A stretch of 64,000 bases of DNA, taken from NCBI RefSeq assembly GCF_019583405.1, contig NZ_SZUU01000009.1, forward strand, positions 62,001 to 126,000, written 5' to 3'. Positions 1-6,703 of this stretch are shown here, in pieces. Made by a program: the position numbers and the translations under genes. A model generated the notes under the pieces. That model saw only the letters and a program-made list of their open reading frames with translations, was not told the origin of the DNA and made no database searches. The first letter of the stretch is position 1. Each line of letters opens with the position of its first letter. The stretch is from Bacteroides fragilis (GTDB lineage: Bacteria > Bacteroidota > Bacteroidia > Bacteroidales > Bacteroidaceae).

Positions 1-1484
1 CGATGGAACGTGCCAAGGAAGTAGGGGTACGCCGGGTGATAGGAGCTTTCCGCAAACAGCTTATTTCACAGTTCTTGTTTGAGGCTTTGGTGATGAACCT
101 GGTTGCTTTTGTGCTGGCTGTGGGGCTGATTGAACTGGTTCTCCCGTATTTCAATCAGTTGGTAAGCCGTACGGTTACCTTCTCTGTCTGGTTGACCGGA
201 TATTGGTGGTTGTTACTGTTGTTCGTGTTAGTTGGCGGCATTTTCCTTTCCGGTTACTATCCTGCGCTGGCACTGCTGAATCGTAAACCGATTACGTTGC
301 TGAAGGGAAAGTTCCTCAACAGTAAGTCGGGAGAAGGCACTCGCAAAGTGCTCGTGGTTGTTCAGTATACAGCTTCCATGATTCTGCTGTGCGGTACATT
401 GATTGTGTTTGCGCAGTTGAACTTCATGCGCAGTCAGTCGTTGGGAGTGAAGACGGACCAGACCCTGGTGGTGAAATTCCCCGGACGGACCGAAGGGATG
501 AATACCAAACTCGAAGCCATGAAGAAAGCTATTGCCTGTCTGCCTTTGGTGGATAAGGTCACTTTTTCTGGTGCGGTTCCGGGTGAGGAGGTGGCTACTT
601 TCTTATCCAATCGCCGGAAAAGCGACGCTTTGAAGCAAAACCGGCTCTATGAAATGCTGGTGTGTGACCCGGACTACATCGATGCTTACGGACTTCAGCT
701 TGTGGCTGGACGCGGGTTCTCCGAGGATTATGGAGACGACGTGAATAAGTTGGTGGTCAACGAGTCTGCTGTCCGTAACTTAGGATTTGCTTCTAACGAA
801 GAGGCTCTCGGCGAAGAGATAGAGGTGGAGTGTACCGATGCTCCGATGCAGATCATCGGCGTGGTGAAGGATTATCACCAGCAGGCACTCAATAAAAATT
901 ATACGCCGATTATGTTGATTCATAAAGATAAAATCGACTGGTTGCCGCAACGGTATATCTCTGTTGTGATGAAGTCCGGCGACCCGAAGGAGCTGGTGTC
1001 ACAGGTTGAGGAGATCTGGCATCGCTATTTCGAAGATTCCAGTTACGACTTCTTCTTCCTCGACCAGTTCTTCGATCATCAGTATCGGCAGGATGAGGTG
1101 TTCGGTGTCATGATCGGCTGTTTTACAGGTCTGGCTATTTTCATTTCTTGTCTGGGATTGTGGGTACTGGTAATGTTTTCGTGCTCGACGCGTACCAAGG
1201 AGATGGGAATCCGGAAAGTATTGGGGGCTACCCGTTGGAATCTGTTCTATCAACTGGGTAAAGGCTTCTTCCAATTAATCCTGGTAGCAGTAGTCATTGC
1301 GCTGCCCGTCGCCTGGTTCAGCATGAATGCCTGGTTGAGTCATTATACTTTCCGCACGGACCTGAAAGCATGGTTCTTTATAATTCCGGTAGTGTTGATG
1401 CTGCTGATTTCGTTTGTGACAGTAGCCTGCCAGACAGTGAAGATTATAGTGGGGAAACCGGCACGGTCATTACGATATGAGTAA
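1..1484 (+). CDS. FtsX/MacB-type ABC transporter permease, 5' truncated by the window edge
   Basis: C-terminal 493 residues of an inner-membrane permease of the MacB/FtsX family, which normally pairs with an ATPase and moves lipoproteins, peptides or drugs, or acts as a mechanotransmission device. The frame is open to the left edge; the first visible Met lies inside the hallmark segment RAKEVGVRRVIGA, which in this family follows a transmembrane helix, so the true start is outside the window. Hydrophobic segments lie near residues 20-48, 62-92 and 114-138, then a soluble periplasmic (MacB-PCD-like) domain to about 355, then helices near 365-392, 417-440 and 457-480. A second copy of the hallmark, RTKEMGIRKVLGATR, follows the fourth helix, showing the usual duplication. 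Bacteroides proteins of this type are around 780-800 residues, so roughly 300 are missing. The substrate cannot be told. Confidence 0.88.
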   Translation, partial: MERAKEVGVRRVIGAFRKQLISQFLFEALVMNLVAFVLAVGLIELVLPYFNQLVSRTVTFSVWLTGYWWLLLLFVLVGGIFLSGYYPALALLNRKPITLLKGKFLNSKSGEGTRKVLVVVQYTASMILLCGTLIVFAQLNFMRSQSLGVKTDQTLVVKFPGRTEGMNTKLEAMKKAIACLPLVDKVTFSGAVPGEEVATFLSNRRKSDALKQNRLYEMLVCDPDYIDAYGLQLVAGRGFSEDYGDDVNKLVVNESAVRNLGFASNEEALGEEIEVECTDAPMQIIGVVKDYHQQALNKNYTPIMLIHKDKIDWLPQRYISVVMKSGDPKELVSQVEEIWHRYFEDSSYDFFFLDQFFDHQYRQDEVFGVMIGCFTGLAIFISCLGLWVLVMFSCSTRTKEMGIRKVLGATRWNLFYQLGKGFFQLILVAVVIALPVAWFSMNAWLSHYTFRTDLKAWFFIIPVVLMLLISFVTVACQTVKIIVGKPARSLRYE

Positions 1485-1507
1485 CCTGACGGAATAGATA
1501 CGAATAC

Positions 1508-1579
1508 AATTCACCACAGAGTACACGGAGTACACAGAGATTAAAAACTCTGTGCTCTCTGTGTACTCTGTAGTGAATT
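1508..1579. repeat. Long palindrome, CACCACAGAG family
   Basis: Two 32-nt arms (1508-1539 and 1548-1579) are near-perfect reverse complements around an 8-nt loop. The left arm carries CACCACAGAGTACAC and a further CACAGAG. It sits between the convergent permease and ndh genes, so it could act as a bidirectional terminator, but related elements occur elsewhere in this window (3086, 6582, 27442, 32424), some of them inside operons. Confidence 0.85.
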
Positions 1580-1641
1580 AAAAGTCATTGCAAAATCAGT
1601 TGGTTTTATTTCTCCGATTCCTGAGCGGAGCGATAATTCCT

Positions 1642-2988
1642 TTATTGCTGTGTATGGTTCTCTTCACCCCAATGAGTTTTTGCTTCCAGTTCTTCACGGT
1701 CACGCACCTCTTTTGCTTTTTTTGCATAAACAATCATTCGCAGAGACTGGTCGTAAGTGAAGTAATTCCATACCCAGTTAAGCAATACGTTTGCTTTGTT
1801 TCGGACTCCCAGGATGGAACGTAAGTGAACAACCAGCCACATCACCCAAGCCAGCCATCCGGCGGTTTTGAAACTGCTGAACTCTGCTACGGCACGGTTG
1901 CGTCCTACGGTTGCCATCGATCCCAGGTTGCGGTAATGGAACGGTTGCATCGGTTTTCCTTTTTCCAGTCTTTGCAGGTTTTTGGCAAGCAGCTCTCCTT
2001 GTTGGATGGCTACTTGTGCCAGTTGCGGGTGTCCGTTGGGATAGTTCTTGTCCGTAGTCTGGATACACTGGTCGCCGATTGCGAAAATATGCTCAGTTCC
2101 CTGTACACGGTTAAATTCGTCTACCTTGATTCTTCTTCCCCGTCCCAGTAACTCTCCGCTGATATTGCCAAAGGTGATGGCTGCCACACCACTCACCCAG
2201 ATGAAGGTGCGTGTCGCTATCTCTGTACCGTCTTCCAACACCACTTTATGATCTTTGTAGTCCGTCACCCGCTTGTTCAGCAGGATATTGACTCCCATCT
2301 CACGTAGGAACTGTTCGGCATGACGCGATGAATCTTCGGACATTCCGGCCAACAGTCTGTCTCCCGCTTCAATCAGATAGACGTGCATCAGGCTGCTGGG
2401 CATATCCGGATAATCATTGGGGAGTACGAACTTTTTCATTTCCGAAAGTACTCCGGCTATCTCCACTCCCGTGGCTCCCCCGCCCACTACGACAACATTA
2501 AGCAACTCCTGTCGCTCACGTTCTGTGGCGCAGGTGATTGACCGTTCAAAGTTTGCCAGCAGAGCATTTCTCAATCCCATGGCTTCCGAAACGGTTTTCA
2601 TAGGCATGGCTTCTTCTTCGATGTGTTCGTTGCCGAAGAAGTTCGAAGTAGTGCCGGCTGCCAGTACCAGGTAATCATATTCTGCTTTACCGATGGAAGT
2701 CTGGATCATCTTTTTCTCGGGGAAAATGGCCCGTACCTCTGCCATGCGGAAGTAAAAGTCTTTTCGCTTCTGAAAAATCTTCCGGAAAGGGAAGGAGATA
2801 GAGCTGGGTTCAAGTCCGGCGGATGCGACCTGATAAATCAGGGGAGGAAACTGATGATAATTGTTCTTGTCTACTAAAACAACCTGAAAGCCAGATTTCT
2901 TTAGCTTGTTGGCCAACTTGAGACCACCGAAGCCACCACCTACGATGATGACACGCTTCTTGTCGTTTTTTACAATGTTGAAACTCAT
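1642..2988 (-). CDS. ndh: Type II NADH dehydrogenase (NDH-2)
   Basis: Single-subunit, non-proton-pumping NADH:quinone oxidoreductase of the inner face of the membrane; 448 residues, normal for the family. The N-terminal dinucleotide fold has VGGGFGGL at about residues 16-23 for FAD, and the second fold has VVVGGGATGVEIAG near 166-179 for NADH. The segment FAIGDQC near residue 305 is the usual FAD-contacting ATG/GD motif. The C-terminus (about 380-430) is hydrophobic and aromatic, fitting membrane association. It lies downstream of the biotin operon on the same strand but is separated from bioD by about 215 bases holding a palindrome, so it may be its own unit. Start chosen at the ATG giving MSFNIVKNDKKRVIIVGGG. 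Confidence 0.92.
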   Translation of the reverse strand: MSFNIVKNDKKRVIIVGGGFGGLKLANKLKKSGFQVVLVDKNNYHQFPPLIYQVASAGLEPSSISFPFRKIFQKRKDFYFRMAEVRAIFPEKKMIQTSIGKAEYDYLVLAAGTTSNFFGNEHIEEEAMPMKTVSEAMGLRNALLANFERSITCATERERQELLNVVVVGGGATGVEIAGVLSEMKKFVLPNDYPDMPSSLMHVYLIEAGDRLLAGMSEDSSRHAEQFLREMGVNILLNKRVTDYKDHKVVLEDGTEIATRTFIWVSGVAAITFGNISGELLGRGRRIKVDEFNRVQGTEHIFAIGDQCIQTTDKNYPNGHPQLAQVAIQQGELLAKNLQRLEKGKPMQPFHYRNLGSMATVGRNRAVAEFSSFKTAGWLAWVMWLVVHLRSILGVRNKANVLLNWVWNYFTYDQSLRMIVYAKKAKEVRDREELEAKTHWGEENHTQQ

Positions 2989-3085
2989 ACTGAAAACTTC
3001 TATTTAACCTGATGTGTCTAAAAACTAATGTCATGGAATAAACATTTATCATCGGTATAAAGTTTCCGTAAACAGCAATTAAAAT

Positions 3086-3171
3086 ACACAGATTAAGAGA
3101 TTACACAAAGATATAACAGCCGGGGTTGCTTATCCGTGAATTGTCTGTTTGTGTAATCCGTTAATCTGTGG
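3086..3171. repeat. Long palindrome, CACAGATTA family
   Basis: The left arm (about 3086-3110, containing CACAGATTAAGAGATTACAC) is complementary, with a few mismatches, to the right arm (about 3147-3171, containing GTGTAATCCGTTAATCTGTG). The loop is about 40 nt. It lies between bioD and ndh. The closest relative in the window is at 27442-27532. Confidence 0.8.
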
Positions 3172-3204
3172 TGAAAGAGATTTTGCAATCGTGTACCGTG
3201 GCAT

Positions 3205-3846
3205 TTATAATTCCGGTACTGTCCTGAATTTAGTTTCCGGGAAATGCTTCTTCAGATACCGTTGGATAAATAGCTGTGTATCCTCCTGTATAGTCCGGTC
3301 TTCGACTGTGGGATAGAGGTTGTATAACACCGTATCCAGTTCGATGCCCCGGCTTTTGATAGCTTCCAGACTGAGGAGAGTATGGTTGATGCTGCCTAAC
3401 TTGCCCGAAGTGACAAAAAGCAACGGATAACCCTTTTGCGCTACATAGTCGATGGTAAGGAACTCTTCGGTGAGTGGAACCATCAGTCCGCCGGCACCTT
3501 CGAGCAGGACGATGTCGTAACGGTGGCTCAACTCTTCTGTGGCACGTTCTATCTTGTCGAAATCGATAGGCCGTCCGTCGATACGTGAGGCGAGATGTGG
3601 GGAACAAGGATAAGAAAAGATTTCAGGCATGGTCAATCCTTCCCGGTCGTCATCGGTAAGGGCAATGTCCATGATGCGGCGGTGCAGGTCGATATCTTCC
3701 GAATGACCGGTATTTCCGGTCTGGATAAACTTTTGGGTAATGGTACGTTGGCCTTTCCGGTTCAATTCCCGTGCCAGATAACCTGTGGCATAACTCTTGC
3801 CTGCATCTGTGTCGATGCCGCTGATAAAATACACATTCTTTTTCAT
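3205..3846 (-). CDS. bioD: ATP-dependent dethiobiotin synthetase
   Basis: Catalyses carboxylation and ring closure of 7,8-diaminopelargonic acid to dethiobiotin in the cytoplasm, the step before BioB. The 213-residue protein begins MKKNVYFISGIDTDAGKS, where GIDTDAGKSYATG is the P-loop of this family, and LLEGAGGLMVPL (about residues 102-113) is the conserved GAGG segment. The reading frame extends 16 codons further upstream, but that extension overlaps the spacer after bioGC and lacks family similarity, so the internal ATG at 3846 is chosen. It is the last biotin gene of the operon, 31 bases after bioGC. Confidence 0.93.
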   Translation of the reverse strand: MKKNVYFISGIDTDAGKSYATGYLARELNRKGQRTITQKFIQTGNTGHSEDIDLHRRIMDIALTDDDREGLTMPEIFSYPCSPHLASRIDGRPIDFDKIERATEELSHRYDIVLLEGAGGLMVPLTEEFLTIDYVAQKGYPLLFVTSGKLGSINHTLLSLEAIKSRGIELDTVLYNLYPTVEDRTIQEDTQLFIQRYLKKHFPETKFRTVPEL

Positions 3847-3877
3847 ACTTCTTATGTTTGAGACCCGCAGGTCGTTA

Positions 3878-5323
3878 TTATCTCTTTTTCGCAATGATAT
3901 AAATGGGATGATAGGTCAGTGAAACAGAGCCTTTACCGGGGCTGAACAGACGCTCATATTCCTGACAGAAGAGGTTCAGTTTGCTCCGGGTCCAGGCGCT
4001 GTTACAGGTACCCGTCACTCCGGTTTGTTTCAGGTGATAAAGTACTTCCATCGGATTGCTGAAATTCAGTGAGATGATTTCTTCTTCCGTATGTACGATG
4101 TCGTATAGTGCCGAGAGCGAAGCAGTCAGTTCTTCTCTCGAACGGTAGGCGAGTCCCTGTCCGGTCAGTTGACGGATCTCTTTCATGTTTTCTTTCCCGA
4201 ATGTACTGAAGGCGATGTATCCCTTTGCATTCAAGATGTTTTCGCATTTGCGGAAAAAAGCGTCGGGATGCTCAAACCATTGCAGGACGGAACACGAGGT
4301 GATTAGTTCCGTTCCGTGGGGAAAAGCAAGTGCTTCGGCATCTCCGGGCAGGAAAGAAACCTGTTCGTTCAGGATATCTTCGCAACTGTGGCGCATCTCT
4401 TCACAGAGATCATTCAGTAGTAAGCGTTCCGGACGAAACGAACGGAGCAACAAACGCGAGTAAGTACCCGTGCCACAACCGAACTCTACGATGCGGCGGA
4501 AAGATTGCCGGGGGAGGTGCTGCTGTAACAGGGTACACATTTTCCGGGCAATCTGCTGTTGCACGCGGGCTTCGTGAGGATAGGTATCGATTGCTTTCGA
4601 GAAGCGTTGAGCGATCAGTTGTTTGGAAAAGGGAATAATGGGAGAGAGGTTCTCTTTCAATATCTTATCGTCATAATGTGCTCCTTCATATCGTTGTATT
4701 TCAGTGCAATGCCCTTCCCACGCCTGTTCCTGATTCCGGGACGGAAAGATATGGTCTGATTCTCCGATAATCGCTTTATTCCAGACAAAGGCGGATGGGG
4801 GCAGTTCGTTGCATTGCTTGCGGATGGCGGCCAGTTCCTCTTTCAGTTCCTCAACCGTTCTTTGGGGAGCTATCTCGCAGAAAGCCTTAAAGTCACTTCC
4901 CGAACCGCACATCCGCCGGCGAAACTTCTGTAGCGTTGCTTCGCTGAGGTTGTTGAGTGTGCCCTCAAAAATGACGGGGGGGATTCCTCTTGCGTCATCG
5001 ATGGGGAAAGGGGTACCGTTGATGGCAATGCTTTGCGTTATGGGGAGGTTACTGCCTTGCAGCACTTGTGAAGCAGCCCATACTCCCATTGACCAGGCTA
5101 CAACCTGTATTTGGGTATATGTGGAGAGCAACGTCTTGTCAAAGTCAAGGGAACGGTAATCATAGCAGATAATCAAGTCTCTATGTTGCGGGAGATAATG
5201 TATGAAGGGAGTTTCGTCCATTCCCCATCCGGTAAAGAAGAGAATGACTTCACTCCCGGTCTCTCTCCCGGGGAGAGGAGAGTTCTGAGAATATTTTGAT
5301 TGATATAGTCTTTTAAGTATCAT
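3878..5323 (-). CDS. bioGC: Fused pimeloyl-ACP methyl ester esterase (BioG) and malonyl-ACP O-methyltransferase (BioC)
   Basis: A 481-residue bifunctional protein for the entry and exit steps of pimelate synthesis. Residues about 25-220 form a BioG (DUF452) alpha/beta hydrolase: nucleophile Ser78 in VVAWSMG, likely acid Asp190 in GESDHIFP, and His216 in EGAHYDD. BioG removes the methyl ester from pimeloyl-ACP. Residues about 235-481 form a BioC methyltransferase: the SAM-binding motif VEFGCGTGTYSR is near 279-290, followed by LLNDLCEEM; it methylates malonyl-ACP to disguise it for fatty acid elongation. The order esterase-then-methyltransferase in one chain makes the operon self-sufficient. 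The N-terminal 25 residues are poorly conserved-looking and are partly encoded by a small CTCTCCC-G-GGGAGAG palindrome. The gene sits 46 bases after bioF and 31 before bioD. Confidence 0.9.
   Translation of the reverse strand: MILKRLYQSKYSQNSPLPGRETGSEVILFFTGWGMDETPFIHYLPQHRDLIICYDYRSLDFDKTLLSTYTQIQVVAWSMGVWAASQVLQGSNLPITQSIAINGTPFPIDDARGIPPVIFEGTLNNLSEATLQKFRRRMCGSGSDFKAFCEIAPQRTVEELKEELAAIRKQCNELPPSAFVWNKAIIGESDHIFPSRNQEQAWEGHCTEIQRYEGAHYDDKILKENLSPIIPFSKQLIAQRFSKAIDTYPHEARVQQQIARKMCTLLQQHLPRQSFRRIVEFGCGTGTYSRLLLRSFRPERLLLNDLCEEMRHSCEDILNEQVSFLPGDAEALAFPHGTELITSCSVLQWFEHPDAFFRKCENILNAKGYIAFSTFGKENMKEIRQLTGQGLAYRSREELTASLSALYDIVHTEEEIISLNFSNPMEVLYHLKQTGVTGTCNSAWTRSKLNLFCQEYERLFSPGKGSVSLTYHPIYIIAKKR
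5263..5277. repeat. Short perfect palindrome inside the bioGC N-terminal coding sequence
   Basis: CTCTCCC-G-GGGAGAG, 7-bp arms with a 1-nt centre, encodes part of the non-conserved NSPLPGRETGSE segment of BioGC. It may be a hairpin in the mRNA just after the start codon. Confidence 0.6.
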
Positions 5324-5333
5324 AGCTTTATTG

Positions 5334-5389
5334 TTTATCGTTCACAATTTATCATTCATCGTTTACAGTTCATCGATTATCATTTACTG
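5334..5389. repeat. Four 14-bp AT-rich tandem repeats
   Basis: Four imperfect units of the type TTTATCATTCATCG at 5334, 5348, 5362 and 5376. They fill the bioF-bioGC spacer and overlap the last codons of bioF (stop at 5370-5372). Similar 14-nt units occur at about 42419-42480. Confidence 0.65.
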
Positions 5390-6557
5390 TTGATATGAGT
5401 TTTTCGACTTCCTCATCCGTCACGTCTGCGGTCAGTGAAAAGCGGATGCGGGAAGTACCTTCCGGTACTGTAGGCGGACGTACAGGTAATGCGTAGAATC
5501 CTTTGCGTTGTAACTCTTTCGCTATCTGTAAGGCAGTTGCGCTTTCACCCGCTACCATAGGCACGATCTGACTGACTGAGGTGGAAGAATAACCTTTCTC
5601 CCGGAGTGCAGCCCGCAAACGGTTGCCGATGGCTGCTAAGTGTTCCCTCTTTGCCTGATATCCGGCCAAATGGCGGAGTACGAATGAAGTCCATTGCAGG
5701 GTGACAGGCGGAAGGCCGGTGGTGAAGATGAAAGGACGCATTTTGTTAATCAGATAATCCCGTATTACTTGCCTGCACACGATATATGCCCCAGAGGAAG
5801 CCAGCGCTTTCCCGAAAGTACCTACCAGAAAGTCGATATCCGCTATGCATCCGTAAGCTTCGGCACATCCCAGTCCACCGGTCCCCCGAACCCCAACAGC
5901 ATGGGCTTCGTCCACGTAGAGCAGTATGTTCGGATACTTTTGTTTGAGCTTGATCAGCCGGGGCAGGTCTGCTTCGTCTCCATCCATACTGAAGATGCTT
6001 TCGGTAACGATAATCACCTGTTCGTATTGTTTGTGGTGGGTTTCCACTAACCTTTCCAATTGGCTGTATTCATTGTGCCGGTAGCGGATACATTTGGCCT
6101 CCGATAGCCGGATACCGTCTATCAGGCTGGCATGTACCAGTTTGTCCGCAAGGATCAGTGTCTTTGTGTTGCATACGGCTGGCAGAATACCTGTATTGGC
6201 ATGATATCCGCAGTTGAATACCAATGCTGCTTCTGTTCCGAAAAGTGAAGACAAGAGATCTTCCAGTTCACCGTATGCGGCAAAATTACCCGTAAGCAGA
6301 CGGGAGGAAGAGGAAGAGAATTTGACTTCTTCCGGTTTCACTGTCTGCCAGAAAGCATTTAGTAAGACAGTATCATTGGCCAGTCCCAAGTAATCGTTGG
6401 ACGATAGGTTTAGCATCCGTTGCCCGTTAATGATGACCTCTTTGCCTTGATGAATCAGGGTAGGGAGGATACGGAAATTATTCTGTTCTTTGAGAAGTTT
6501 CAACTCCTCAAAGAAACGGACGGATTCATAGCCTTCCGTTTCTTGATTATAGTTCAT
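5370..6557 (-). CDS. bioF: 8-amino-7-oxononanoate synthase
   Basis: PLP-dependent alpha-oxoamine synthase condensing pimeloyl-ACP (or CoA) with L-alanine, the first ring-assembly step of biotin synthesis. At 395 residues it has the family's usual length. Recognisable parts: LNLSSNDYLGLA near residues 49-60, FNCGYHANTGIL near 115-126, the cofactor Asp in YVDEAHAVGVRG, and the PLP lysine in GTFGKALASSGAY. It lies between bioBA and bioGC on the same strand; the spacer to bioBA holds a long palindrome. The last residues overlap a 14-bp tandem repeat tract, so the C-terminus may be lineage-specific. Confidence 0.93.
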   Translation of the reverse strand: MNYNQETEGYESVRFFEELKLLKEQNNFRILPTLIHQGKEVIINGQRMLNLSSNDYLGLANDTVLLNAFWQTVKPEEVKFSSSSSRLLTGNFAAYGELEDLLSSLFGTEAALVFNCGYHANTGILPAVCNTKTLILADKLVHASLIDGIRLSEAKCIRYRHNEYSQLERLVETHHKQYEQVIIVTESIFSMDGDEADLPRLIKLKQKYPNILLYVDEAHAVGVRGTGGLGCAEAYGCIADIDFLVGTFGKALASSGAYIVCRQVIRDYLINKMRPFIFTTGLPPVTLQWTSFVLRHLAGYQAKREHLAAIGNRLRAALREKGYSSTSVSQIVPMVAGESATALQIAKELQRKGFYALPVRPPTVPEGTSRIRFSLTADVTDEEVEKLISTVNDNR

Positions 6558-6581
6558 GATTGTAATGGTTTTGAGTATTAT

Positions 6582-6681
6582 TCACCACAGAGGACACAGA
6601 GAACACAGAGTTTTAATCTCTTGTTTATTAGGACATTTAAGAGAAATATATCCTCTGTGTTCTCTGTGTCCTCTGTGGTGA
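6582..6681. repeat. Perfect 29-bp inverted repeat inside the biotin operon
   Basis: The arm at 6582-6610 (TCACCACAGAGGACACAGAG, then AACACAGAG) is exactly complementary to 6653-6681, enclosing 42 nt. It lies between bioBA and bioF, so transcription of bioF, bioGC and bioD must either pass it or be modulated by it. Confidence 0.9.
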
Positions 6682-6703
6682 GTTATATTCATTTCTGATC
6701 AGT

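Noticed and set aside
1588..1824. 78-codon plus-strand ORF opposite the ndh end
   Set aside because: Overlaps the ndh coding region antisense and has no support.
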